DNA of 14,526 nucleotides from Flavobacteriales bacterium UBA5422 (GCA_002409405.1 DHNG01000001.1:30582-45107); one strand, 5' to 3'. Positions 6,739 through 14,526 are shown, counted from the first letter of the stretch. Numbers and translations are program-made. Notes: generated by a model from the letters alone, not told the origin.

Positions 6739-8193
6739 ATGGCAAACTCTTGGGGTAGAAAAAAAACAATTGCTAGTTTACAACATGAAGCATCTAGTTC
6801 TAATGGTTTAAAACGTTCATTAAGTTCTACATCACTTGTTGCACTTGGAATAGGAGCAATTATCGGTGCTGGATTATTTTCATTAACAGGCATTGCAGCA
6901 GCTGAACATGCTGGCCCGGCTGTAACCATATCATTTGTTTTGGCAGCGTTGGGATGTGCATTTGCAGGTTTGTGTTATGCAGAATTTGCTTCGATGATTC
7001 CGGTCGCAGGAAGTGCGTATACCTATTCGTATGCGACAATGGGAGAATTTATGGCCTGGATCATCGGATGGGATTTAATTCTTGAATATGCGCTGGGTGC
7101 AGCAACGGTTGGTGTGAGCTGGTCTCATTATTTAAGGGAATTGCTTTATACAATGAACATTCATATTCCCGAAAGTTTGGTAAAAGGGCCTTTTGAAGGG
7201 GGAATCATCAATCTACCTGCTATTTTTATTGTCAGTTTACTTTCATTGGTATTGATTCGCGGAACAAAAGAATCCGCAATGATCAATAATGTGTTGGTTG
7301 TCTTGAAAGTTGCAGTTGTATTGTTATTTATCGTTTTGGGTTGGGGTTATATCAACCCTGATTATCATACGCCGTATATTCCCGAAAACACAGGAGTGAA
7401 AGGAGTCTTCGGATGGAGCGGTATCGCTGCAGGTGCGGCAACGGTGTTCTTTGCCTTTATTGGTTTTGATGCCGTTTCCACTGCTGCCCAGGAAGCTAAA
7501 AATCCGCAAAGAGGTATGCCGATCGGAATTATCGGATCACTATTGATTTGTACAATTTTATACGTTTTATTTTCTCACGTAATGACAGGATTGGTTCCTT
7601 TTGAAGTCTTCAAAGGAGATGCCAAACCGGCAGCAACAGCTTTTGCACAGACACCGTATACTTTTTTACAAACGGGATTGATTATTGCAATTTTAGCGGG
7701 TTATACCTCTGTCATTCTTGTAATGTTGCTGGGACAAAGTCGTGTCTTTTTCTCAATGAGTAAAGATGGGTTATTACCTTCATTCTTCAGCCACCTACAC
7801 CCGAAATTTGCAACGCCATGGAAGACCAATGTGTTCTTCATGATATTTGTAAGTTTATTCGCTGGTTTTGTGCCTGTTTCTGATTTGGGTCACATGGTAA
7901 GTATCGGTACCTTACTGGCTTTCTCATTGGTATGTATCGGTGTGCTTGTACTCCGTAAAAAAATGCCAGATGCACCCCGTTCTTTCAAAACACCGTTGGT
8001 TCCTTATATTCCGATTGCCGGAGTATTGGTGTGTGGTTATTTGATGTATGCACTCCCTATGGAAAGTTGGATTCGTTTAATCATTTGGATGGCGTTGGGT
8101 GTCGTTGTTTATTTTGCTTACGGACAGAAAAACAGCAAACTGTCGGCTAATGAAGAACAGTCTGCTGATAGCTCTGTTACAAAAGAAGATTAA
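6739..8193 (+). CDS. APC-superfamily amino acid permease, CAT type
   Basis: This 484-residue protein has about 12 membrane helices and belongs to the cationic amino acid transporter-like branch of the APC superfamily (bacterial YfnA/ApcT type). The broken first helix carries GIGAIIGAGLFSLTG (37-51), the backbone-binding site for the substrate amino and carboxyl groups. PVAGSAYTYSYATMGEFMAW (88-107) and ILEYALG (114-120) follow, then the helix-6 motif FFAFIGFDAVSTAAQEAKNP (237-256) and the LGQSRVFFSMSKDGLLP stretch (331-347). It would import an amino acid across the inner membrane, probably by proton coupling; specificity cannot be fixed from sequence. The C-terminal tail (about 463-484) is polar and acidic. 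It has its own promoter and stands alone; neighbours do not suggest a particular amino acid. Start ATG at 6739 fits the family N-terminus. Confidence 0.92.
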   Translation: MANSWGRKKTIASLQHEASSSNGLKRSLSSTSLVALGIGAIIGAGLFSLTGIAAAEHAGPAVTISFVLAALGCAFAGLCYAEFASMIPVAGSAYTYSYATMGEFMAWIIGWDLILEYALGAATVGVSWSHYLRELLYTMNIHIPESLVKGPFEGGIINLPAIFIVSLLSLVLIRGTKESAMINNVLVVLKVAVVLLFIVLGWGYINPDYHTPYIPENTGVKGVFGWSGIAAGAATVFFAFIGFDAVSTAAQEAKNPQRGMPIGIIGSLLICTILYVLFSHVMTGLVPFEVFKGDAKPAATAFAQTPYTFLQTGLIIAILAGYTSVILVMLLGQSRVFFSMSKDGLLPSFFSHLHPKFATPWKTNVFFMIFVSLFAGFVPVSDLGHMVSIGTLLAFSLVCIGVLVLRKKMPDAPRSFKTPLVPYIPIAGVLVCGYLMYALPMESWIRLIIWMALGVVVYFAYGQKNSKLSANEEQSADSSVTKED

Positions 8194-8272
8194 ATGGTCT
8201 GAATTCATCCATTGAACTTTTTCACGTTTTCTTTTCGATAAAGTTTCATTTTTTACAAAGTAATTTAATTAG

Positions 8273-8286
8273 ATTTTATACTTTTG
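8273..8286 (+). promoter_or_regulatory. Bacteroidota -7 promoter motif for the response regulator gene
   Basis: ATTTTATACTTTTG ends in TACTTTTG (8279-8286), an exact match to TAnnTTTG, and is identical over 14 bases to the motif in front of the receptor gene. No clear -33 TTG lies 17-21 bases upstream. Transcription would begin near 8291-8293, leaving a short leader of about 15-18 bases before the ATG at 8309. Confidence 0.6.
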
Positions 8287-8308
8287 TTATCTAAAATGAT
8301 TCTAAATT

Positions 8309-8980
8309 ATGAAGGTTGTCATCGCCGATGGTAATAACTTGATGAGAATCGGTTTGCGCACGATTCTCAATACTTTACAATCCGTTAAGGTGATTGGTGA
8401 GGCAAAATCTTCTGAAGAATTGTTGGAGTGTCTGAAAAGCTTTACTACAGACGTAGTATTGATCGATTATACATCCGATAATTTTGAAATAGATGTCATT
8501 CCCAAGGCGCTTCAGAAATCTCCGAACATTCGTTTTCTTGCCATTACTCCGGAGCAAAGTGCTCAAACGCTCGTCAATGCACTGCGTTCAGGCGTGCAAA
8601 GCTACGTGAAGAAAGATTGCGACCTGGGAGAAATTCTGGATGCTGTACAAGAAACAGCAAAGGGGAAAAAATTCTTTTGTGGTCAGATTCTGGAAACGAT
8701 TCAACGTGCTTCCATTGATGTGAACGACATTGATTTTGACTCATTTACGTGTGAGCCGATTTCCTTGTCAGAGCGGGAAGTTCAGATCATCAAAATGATT
8801 GCCGAAGGTTTAACGAATGCACAAATAGCCGAAGAGTTGTTTTTGAGCAATCATACCATCAATACACACAGAAAAAACATCCTTTCAAAATTAGGAGTAA
8901 AAAATACGGCAGGCATTGTTATGTATGCAGTTAAGACGCATTTGGTTTCTCCCAATAAGTTCTTATTCGCCGGGGAGTAA
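8309..8980 (+). CDS. NarL/FixJ-family response regulator (REC + LuxR-type HTH)
   Basis: The product has 223 residues. Residues 1-118 are a receiver domain with Asp7 in the acidic pocket, the phosphoacceptor Asp53 (VLIDY), Thr80 at the end of beta-4 and Lys101 in the SYVKKD loop. The second pocket acidic residue is Gly8, because the usual ADDH reads ADGN, so metal binding may be weaker. Residues about 151-212 are a LuxR-type DNA-binding domain: LSEREVQIIKMIAEGLTNAQ, then IAEELFLSNHTINTHRKNI and LSKLGVKN. It should bind DNA as a dimer and change transcription in response to phosphorylation. No histidine kinase is adjacent, so the partner is unknown. The next gene on the same strand, a T9SS cargo gene, begins 70 bp downstream with no clear promoter between, so the two may share a message. 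The start is fixed by the short leader behind the -7 motif and by the family N-terminus. Confidence 0.93.
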   Translation: MKVVIADGNNLMRIGLRTILNTLQSVKVIGEAKSSEELLECLKSFTTDVVLIDYTSDNFEIDVIPKALQKSPNIRFLAITPEQSAQTLVNALRSGVQSYVKKDCDLGEILDAVQETAKGKKFFCGQILETIQRASIDVNDIDFDSFTCEPISLSEREVQIIKMIAEGLTNAQIAEELFLSNHTINTHRKNILSKLGVKNTAGIVMYAVKTHLVSPNKFLFAGE

Positions 8981-9050
8981 CACCCGATCAAGGCAACCGC
9001 ATTTGCTTTCTTTCGTTTTCACAGTAATACTAACAACTAAAATTTTTACT

Positions 9051-10883
9051 ATGAAAGCAATTATCATTTTTGCAGCTGCTTTATTCTTTTATTTTCACGT
9101 CAATGGGCAGTCTTACCAACAAGGAGATATCGGGGTTACTTATCAGGGTATATTCATCAATCATAATAACCAGCAGTGTTATTCGGATGTATTGGCGGAG
9201 ATGAACATTTATATCAGTAATTCATTTGTGAATGATACGGTAAAAATGATTGACTGGCAGGGAAATGTCATAACTCAATCGGTTAATATATCAGGAGATG
9301 TTTATTGGAATCCGGTTAATTTTCAATATCCGAGAAGTATTTATGATGGAGATGTGTATGGGAACAGTGGAAATATACCATTCGACCATGGGATTCATAA
9401 AATTATTTCAGATGATGATACACTTTACCTATACTCATTTATGGATGTTTTTGTTTATGTGCCGAATACATGTGATTACAATACGGTATCGGGAAGAATC
9501 TATGTCGATAATGACAATGACTGCACCTTTTCTTCGGGAGATGAGAGCATCATTTGGATTTATCCTTCCGTGACACCAAATTATACCTATGCTCCATTTC
9601 ATTCAGGAACTACCTGGGGAAATAATAATGGTCTCTACCAGGTAAGACTTCAGGAAAGTTGGTTAATTGATTATACGGTAAATATTCCTTCCATTTATCA
9701 GTTTGCCTTCATGCCGAGTCCGTGTTTTCAATCCGGTTATACATTCACTTCACTACCTCAGGCCAATGTTGATTTTCCGTTTCTTTGTAGTGATTTGGAT
9801 ACACGGGTAAGTATGAGTACAACTTCTGCTCGCCCTGCTATTCCGTTTTATATGCATCCTCGTGTATACAACATTGGATGTACACCGGTTTCAGGAACGT
9901 TAAAACTAAAGTTGGATCCGAATGTAGTGTACGACCCGACCAACAGCAGTAACCCGGCAGATCTTGTGAGTGGAGATACACTAATCTGGAATTATGTGAA
10001 TTTGAATAACCTGGCAAATAATAACCAGGGATATTTTAACCTGTTCCTCGGAGGAATCGAACTAACTCCGACACTGGCGGTTAATATCGGAGATGTACTG
10101 ACATTTGAACTCATGACTGAAATACATCCCGATGATGTTGATCCGTCGAATAACTCTTATACATTCAGCGTTCCGATTGTCAATTCATACGATCCCAACA
10201 TCAAAGAGGTGTCGCCGAAAGGAGAAGGAGCAGAAGGATTTATCTCTCCAACAACAGAAAAACTGACCTATACAATCCATTTTCAAAACACGGGGACCGC
10301 TGAGGCAATTAACATAAGTGTAATAGACACACTGGAAGAAAATCTGCTTCCACGTACCCTCAGAATTCTTGAAACAAGCCACCAGATGATTCCTGAATGG
10401 TTAAATGAACATACAATTCGGTTCCGTTTTCCAAATATCAACCTTCCTGACAGTACTTCCAATGAACCGCAAAGTCATGGATTTGTTCGCTTCGAAGTTG
10501 CGATGGAGCAGGATCTGGACCCGGGAACAGAAATTAAAAATAAAGTGGAAATCTATTTTGATACCAATGAGCCGATCGTGACAAATGTGGCATTGAATAC
10601 GATTGAATTCCCATCCGGATTATCCGTAGAAGATTTGCAATTGTCTGGTCTGAAAGTATACCCGAACCCGACAGACGGAGTGGTGAACTTTGAATTGAAA
10701 AAGAGTATGGATGCGGAGTTGTTGATTACCGATATAACAGGAAAAGTCATTTACCAACAACGCCATGCTGCTACTTCAGTTGTACAGGTGAATACAGAAA
10801 AAATGGTGCAGGGAATCTATGTATATGAACTGCGTGATTTGACAAATGGAGGAACAAGTACAGGGAAATTAATGATCCGTTAA
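9051..10883 (+). CDS. T9SS-exported protein with DUF7619-like domain and type A sorting domain
   Basis: The product has 610 residues from the ATG at 9051. The frame is open upstream to 8916, but that extension overlaps the response regulator and would bury the signal peptide (MKAIIIFAAALFFYFHVNGQ), so 9051 is chosen. Residues about 21-140 are an aromatic and Asn-rich region I cannot assign. Residues 147-165 contain SGRIYVDNDNDCTFSSGDE, an SdrD/dockerin-like acidic loop that could bind calcium. Residues about 378-515 match the repeat-like domain common just before T9SS tails (DUF7619 type): SYDPNIKEVSPKG, then YTIHFQNTGTAEA and EPQSHGFVRFEV. Residues about 533-610 are a type A sorting domain (KVYPNPTDGVVNFELKK ... 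GIYVYEL). It would be exported to the cell surface or released; no enzyme motif is visible. Its last 15 bp overlap hemF on the other strand. Confidence 0.9.
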   Translation: MKAIIIFAAALFFYFHVNGQSYQQGDIGVTYQGIFINHNNQQCYSDVLAEMNIYISNSFVNDTVKMIDWQGNVITQSVNISGDVYWNPVNFQYPRSIYDGDVYGNSGNIPFDHGIHKIISDDDTLYLYSFMDVFVYVPNTCDYNTVSGRIYVDNDNDCTFSSGDESIIWIYPSVTPNYTYAPFHSGTTWGNNNGLYQVRLQESWLIDYTVNIPSIYQFAFMPSPCFQSGYTFTSLPQANVDFPFLCSDLDTRVSMSTTSARPAIPFYMHPRVYNIGCTPVSGTLKLKLDPNVVYDPTNSSNPADLVSGDTLIWNYVNLNNLANNNQGYFNLFLGGIELTPTLAVNIGDVLTFELMTEIHPDDVDPSNNSYTFSVPIVNSYDPNIKEVSPKGEGAEGFISPTTEKLTYTIHFQNTGTAEAINISVIDTLEENLLPRTLRILETSHQMIPEWLNEHTIRFRFPNINLPDSTSNEPQSHGFVRFEVAMEQDLDPGTEIKNKVEIYFDTNEPIVTNVALNTIEFPSGLSVEDLQLSGLKVYPNPTDGVVNFELKKSMDAELLITDITGKVIYQQRHAATSVVQVNTEKMVQGIYVYELRDLTNGGTSTGKLMIR

Positions 10884-11783
10884 ATGAATCCAGTCAACGC
10901 CTTTTTTCAATAAGGATTGTGTTTGTTCTTCGATGCTTCCTGCAGGAATCGGTTTCATGTATTCCCAGGAAGCATCTTTTGGAAGACTCATTAAGATCGA
11001 TTCTGTTCGTCCTCCGCTGTGTAAACCGAATTTGGTTCCACGGTCGTGAAGCAGATTAAACTCAACGTATCTTCCTCTTCGGATGTTTCTCCATTCAATG
11101 TGTTCCGGAAGAATTGCTTTCTCTTTTCCCAGATTCACCTGGTATTCATACAAACGAGGGAATGCTTCGCCCAGGTCAATCGCAAAATCGAGTAATTGCT
11201 GTTTGTCCAACCCGGATGTTTCATCCAAGTGGTCATAGAAAATACCTCCGATTCCTCTTGTTTCATCACGATGCGGTTGGAAAAAATAGTCATCCGCCCA
11301 ATTTTTGAAACGTGGATAAAAGTTGGAATTGTATTTATCACAAATCGTTTTTAATGCTGTATGAAAAGCAGTGGCTTGTTCAGGAATCACATAATGCGGT
11401 GTTAAATCAATTCCCCCTCCAAACCAGTATTTTTTTCCGTTGTCGTATTCGAAATAGCGAACATTCATGTGGATGATCGGCACATGCGGACTTCCGGGAT
11501 GAATTACAATGGATACTCCGGTTGCATAAAATTCGGAACCATCTACCAGCAACGCATTTCTCATTTGTTCGGAAACGGGACCATACACAGCTGAAAAAGC
11601 AACACCTCCTTTTTCAATCACTGCGCCTTCTGTGAGGGTATTGGTTCTTCCACCACCTCCTGCTTCGCGTGTCCAGTTGTCGGAAACAAATTGCGCTTTC
11701 CCGTCAACTTGTTCCAGGTACCGGCAGATGTAATCTTGAAGGGCTTTAAAACGTTCAGAAATTTGTTCCTTATTCAAGGCCAT
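10869..11783 (-). CDS. hemF: oxygen-dependent coproporphyrinogen III oxidase
   Basis: The 304-residue product is a full-length HemF (family usual length about 300). The enzyme oxidatively decarboxylates coproporphyrinogen III to protoporphyrinogen IX using O2, in the cytoplasm, in haem synthesis. Diagnostic blocks are GGGGRTNTLTEG (42-53), SPHVPIIHMNVRYFE (98-112), YWFGGGIDLTPHY (119-131), FFQPHRDETRGIGGIFYDHL (167-186) and RRGRYVEFNLLHDRGTKFGL (235-254), followed by GGRTESILMSLP. The conserved histidines in these blocks are present. Its start overlaps the end of the LysM protein gene by 14 bp, which indicates cotranscription and probably translational coupling. The 3' end overlaps the convergent T9SS cargo gene. 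Presence of HemF points to an aerobic lifestyle. Confidence 0.97.
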   Translation of the reverse strand: MALNKEQISERFKALQDYICRYLEQVDGKAQFVSDNWTREAGGGGRTNTLTEGAVIEKGGVAFSAVYGPVSEQMRNALLVDGSEFYATGVSIVIHPGSPHVPIIHMNVRYFEYDNGKKYWFGGGIDLTPHYVIPEQATAFHTALKTICDKYNSNFYPRFKNWADDYFFQPHRDETRGIGGIFYDHLDETSGLDKQQLLDFAIDLGEAFPRLYEYQVNLGKEKAILPEHIEWRNIRRGRYVEFNLLHDRGTKFGLHSGGRTESILMSLPKDASWEYMKPIPAGSIEEQTQSLLKKGVDWIHLTDH

Positions 11784-13530
11784 TACTGATATTTTTTAAT
11801 TCATATTCGCTATGCGTCAGGATCTCCGTATGTTGATTCTCAAACCCGTGATTCGGACCAATCTGGATTGATTCAAAATCATTCATGATCAATTGTCCTA
11901 CTTTTTTGTCCAGCAATAATTCAGCACAAAAATTATACATGACATCAAAGCCCTGAACAGCTACTTTTGTAAAATCGGACTGGTACAACGAACGGTATTT
12001 TCGATGGTAAGCTTTGGTCCGTTCATAGTTATAATTCAAATCCAGAGAAGCAGGTACGGTAATACGGTATTTGTTGCGGTAAAACGCGTTGATTCCATCC
12101 ATATCCAACCAGGCATCTGTTCCGAAGACATAAGAAGAACTTCCGAATTTATGTGCATACCGGCTCAATTCATTCATGAAACTTGTTGCCGATTTAACAT
12201 CATTTGTAGGAAAAACCAGGGCCATTCTCCCGGAATTGGACAAGTATCCTGAAAAACTTCCCGGAGATGTCTCAATCAATTTTGTTCCTCCTGCACCTGC
12301 CAAACGATTGTACTCTGTTCGAAATGCCTGGTACAATACAGAGTCCTGTGCTGTAGTTGGTTTAATCAAAACGATTTTACTTCCTTTGAATGTTTGTGCC
12401 ATGAACTTCGCCAACCCTTTCATTAGGGTGATATCGCTGCCCATCGTTGTATATACATACGGATTGTTCTGTAAGATTTTTGTATCCACATTTACCGGAC
12501 ACACCATACGTACTTTGTGCTCCAGACACCAATCTGCCACCAGTGGTGCGTTAGATTTGTTAAGCGGACCGATGATCAGATCCATGGAAGCCAGTTCCGC
12601 TTTTGCCAGTATGGATTTGATTTTTTCAGGGCTGTTTTCAGTGTCGTATACATATACTTTGGCATTTAATCCTGCTCTTTCTAAACTGTCAATTGCCATT
12701 TGAGCCCCCATCAGAAATTCAGTAGCCATATTTGAGATGCCTTCCGAGTAACCGGCTCCTTTATTCAACATGAACGGAAGCATAATTGCTATATGGTATT
12801 CATCTTTTTTCTTAAAGATTAATGAGTTGTCTACCTTCTTTCCATTGTCTTTATCCGGAACCTCCCGCACATCTACTTTAGCGATACGTTCTTTTTTCAA
12901 TGGGATTTTTAATACTTCACCCGGCTTGATATTATTGTTCTTCTTATTGTTGAACGCAACAATTTTTTCGGAAGGTACAAGGTATCTTCTCGAAATACTG
13001 TAAAGTGTTTCTCCTTGTGCAACAGTATGCTCTACGATTGAGTCGTTGAATGTTATTTTAACAGGATTTGCTGCCGGTTCTTTCGCTTTTTCAACTGCTA
13101 CAGCCTCTGCTTTTTCTCCCGTTACATACGTTGAACTCAAAATTTTGAGTTGCTGCCCTTCTTTAATTCCCTGCTCACTCCCGGGATTCCATGATGTCAG
13201 GTCTTTTACATCTACATCGTATTTTCTGGAAATGGAATACAAGGTTTCTCCGGCTACTACGGTGTGCGTTTTTTCCTGGGTAATGACAGGGACGGGAATA
13301 TAGACAATTTGTCCTTCCTGCAATCCGTTTTCAACTCCGGGATTTCCTGCAACGATTTTCTCTACAGGGACATCGTATAATTTGTGCAATCCCCATAAGG
13401 TATTCCCTTTCTGAATGACATGTACATATACGCGTTGCCCGTTTCTGGACTCAATTTTTACATCTTCCAGCTGACTGAATGATACAAAGCTGATAATAAT
13501 GAGTAAAGCAGTAAAAAGAAAGTGTCTCAT
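11770..13530 (-). CDS. LysM-domain envelope protein with type I periplasmic-binding fold
   Basis: The 586-residue product begins with a signal peptide (MRHFLFTALLIIISFVSFSQ). Three LysM peptidoglycan-binding domains follow at about 35-79 (IQKGNTLWGLHKLYDVPVEK), 87-131 (VVAGETLYSISRKYDVDVKD) and 167-210 (VAQGETLYSISRRYLVPSEK). A charged linker leads to a periplasmic-binding-protein fold of type I at about 245-540 (HIAIMLPFML, EFLMGAQMAIDSLERAG, DLIIGPLNKSNAPLVADWC, YVFGTDAWLD). No ABC transporter gene is adjacent, so a role as a transport binding protein is not supported. The LpoA activator of class A penicillin-binding proteins also uses this fold, so a regulator of cell-wall synthesis is a reasonable guess but only inference. 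It follows guaA by 48 bp without a visible promoter and overlaps hemF by 14 bp. The protein should sit in the periplasm bound to the wall. Confidence 0.9.
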   Translation of the reverse strand: MRHFLFTALLIIISFVSFSQLEDVKIESRNGQRVYVHVIQKGNTLWGLHKLYDVPVEKIVAGNPGVENGLQEGQIVYIPVPVITQEKTHTVVAGETLYSISRKYDVDVKDLTSWNPGSEQGIKEGQQLKILSSTYVTGEKAEAVAVEKAKEPAANPVKITFNDSIVEHTVAQGETLYSISRRYLVPSEKIVAFNNKKNNNIKPGEVLKIPLKKERIAKVDVREVPDKDNGKKVDNSLIFKKKDEYHIAIMLPFMLNKGAGYSEGISNMATEFLMGAQMAIDSLERAGLNAKVYVYDTENSPEKIKSILAKAELASMDLIIGPLNKSNAPLVADWCLEHKVRMVCPVNVDTKILQNNPYVYTTMGSDITLMKGLAKFMAQTFKGSKIVLIKPTTAQDSVLYQAFRTEYNRLAGAGGTKLIETSPGSFSGYLSNSGRMALVFPTNDVKSATSFMNELSRYAHKFGSSSYVFGTDAWLDMDGINAFYRNKYRITVPASLDLNYNYERTKAYHRKYRSLYQSDFTKVAVQGFDVMYNFCAELLLDKKVGQLIMNDFESIQIGPNHGFENQHTEILTHSEYELKNISNGLE

Positions 13531-13578
13531 TCTAACGGTTTTTTTGATATATCGGTTTACAATCTGTGTGCCAAAACA

Positions 13579-14526
13579 TTATTCCCACTCAATTGTTGCG
13601 GGTGGTTTTGAACTGATATCATAGGTCACACGATTGATTCCTTTTACCTGATTAATGATTTTATTGGAAACTTTTGCCAGGAAATCATACGGTAAATGCA
13701 CCCAATCTGCAGTCATTCCATCAGTAGAGGAAACGGCACGCAATGCCACAGCATTTTCATACGTACGCTCATCACCCATCACTCCGACTGATTGTACCGG
13801 GAGGAAAATCGCACCTGCCTGCCAGACATCACCATACAATCGGTCTTCTTTCAGACTGGAAATAAAAATATAATCTACTTCCTGAATGATGCGTACTTTT
13901 TCTGCTGTGACTTCTCCCAGGATTCGAATTCCCAATCCCGGACCAGGAAACGGATGCCGTTGCAAGATCGCATCGTCAATGTCCAGTGATTTACCAACTC
14001 TTCGTACTTCATCTTTGAACAGTAATCGGAGAGGTTCTACAACTTGTAATTTCATGTAATCAGGAAGCCCACCTACATTGTGGTGTGATTTAATCGTTTG
14101 GGAAGGTCCTCCGTTTACAGAAACGGATTCAATCACGTCCGGGTAAATTGTACCCTGACCCAACCATTTTGCTCCTTCAACCAATTTTGCTTCTTCGTCA
14201 AAGACATCAATAAATGTTTTCCCGATCGCTTTTCGTTTTAATTCAGGATCTGTTAATCCTTGTAATGCAGCGTAGAATTTTTCTGAAGCGTTCACTCCTT
14301 TTACATTCAGCCCCATATGCTTATAGGAGTCTAATACATCCTGGAATTCATTTTTACGCAACAAACCATTGTCAACGAAGATACAGTACAAGTTTTCTCC
14401 GATGGCTTTGTGCAACAATACTGCTGCAACAGAGGAGTCAACTCCTCCGGATAATGCAAGAATAACTTTATCGTTGCCTACCTTTTCCTTTAGGTCAGCA
14501 ACAGTGGACTCTACAAATGAATGTGG
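13579..14526 (-). CDS. guaA: GMP synthase (glutamine-hydrolysing), partial: ATP-pyrophosphatase and dimerisation domains
   Basis: The frame is open from the right edge to the stop at 13579, giving 315 residues of a protein that is normally about 510-525 long. The missing N-terminal part is the glutamine amidotransferase domain. The PP-loop SGGVDS is at residues 26-31 of the visible fragment (LALSGGVDSSVAAVL). Further GuaA blocks are VDNGLLRKNE, LGQGTIYPDVIES (122-134), SHHNVGGLP (147-155), RHPFPGPGLGIRI (190-202), VGVMGDERTYENA and the C-terminal KPPATIEWE. The enzyme converts XMP, glutamine and ATP to GMP in the cytoplasm. A TTG codon at 14418 is internal and not the start, since the PP-loop lies upstream of it. 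The LysM protein gene follows 48 bp downstream on the same strand. Confidence 0.97.
   Translation of the reverse strand, partial: PHSFVESTVADLKEKVGNDKVILALSGGVDSSVAAVLLHKAIGENLYCIFVDNGLLRKNEFQDVLDSYKHMGLNVKGVNASEKFYAALQGLTDPELKRKAIGKTFIDVFDEEAKLVEGAKWLGQGTIYPDVIESVSVNGGPSQTIKSHHNVGGLPDYMKLQVVEPLRLLFKDEVRRVGKSLDIDDAILQRHPFPGPGLGIRILGEVTAEKVRIIQEVDYIFISSLKEDRLYGDVWQAGAIFLPVQSVGVMGDERTYENAVALRAVSSTDGMTADWVHLPYDFLAKVSNKIINQVKGINRVTYDISSKPPATIEWE

Noticed and set aside
8193..8213. AATGG/CCATT hairpin just after the permease stop codon as a terminator
   Set aside because: The stem has only 5 bp with an 11-base loop, and the following T run is short and not adjacent.
8916..9050. 45-codon upstream extension of the second T9SS cargo gene
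   Set aside because: It overlaps the response regulator gene and would place the signal peptide 45 residues inside the protein.
12176..12703. 175-codon plus-strand open frame inside the LysM protein gene
   Set aside because: It lies wholly antisense to a clear three-LysM plus binding-fold protein, shows no signal peptide or family motif, and has no promoter motif.

Overview
The window looks like chromosomal DNA of a free-living, aerobic member of the Bacteroidota, most likely order Flavobacteriales. The evidence is two proteins ending in type IX secretion (T9SS) type A sorting domains with YPNPT motifs, a TonB-dependent receptor with a CarboxypepD_reg-like N-terminal domain, oxygen-dependent HemF, AT-rich intergenic DNA, and promoters of the Bacteroidota form TTG / TAnnTTTG instead of the sigma70 form. 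I see no mobile element, CRISPR array, tRNA, rRNA or phage gene. The genus cannot be fixed from sequence alone; a Fluviicola-like (Crocinitomicaceae) origin is only an impression.

Layout, left to right. Positions 1-631 (minus) hold the N-terminal 210 codons of a secreted lamin-tail-like protein cut by the window edge, followed by a featureless gap of about 300 bp. Positions 929-6520 carry three minus-strand genes. In transcription order they are a T9SS-exported multidomain protein (PCMD-like, PKD, tandem Ig-like repeats, sorting domain), a TonB-dependent receptor, and a BASS-family (bile acid:sodium symporter type) inner-membrane transporter. A strong intrinsic terminator lies between the first two, and a -7 promoter motif sits directly against it, so the receptor and transporter probably form their own unit. 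From 6521 to 6738 is a divergent promoter region. Rightward from it run an APC/CAT-type amino acid permease (6739-8193), an orphan NarL/LuxR-type response regulator with its own -7 motif (8309-8980), and a second T9SS cargo protein (9051-10883). From the right edge leftward runs a compact guaA - LysM/periplasmic-binding-fold lipid-exterior protein - hemF unit (14526 to 10869), whose last gene overlaps the 3' end of the second T9SS cargo by 15 bp.

How the genes may work together. The receptor and BASS transporter are placed to move one small organic anion across both membranes, substrate unknown. The two sorting-domain proteins are surface or secreted products; the machinery that exports them is not in the window. 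guaA and hemF are housekeeping genes flanking an envelope protein that joins three LysM domains to a type I periplasmic-binding fold. This combination invites comparison with LpoA-type regulators of peptidoglycan synthesis.

Most of the window is ordinary core and envelope gene content. I found no clear new system. The most interesting items are the terminator/promoter overlap in front of the receptor gene, the receptor-BASS pair, and the LysM-binding-protein hybrid.
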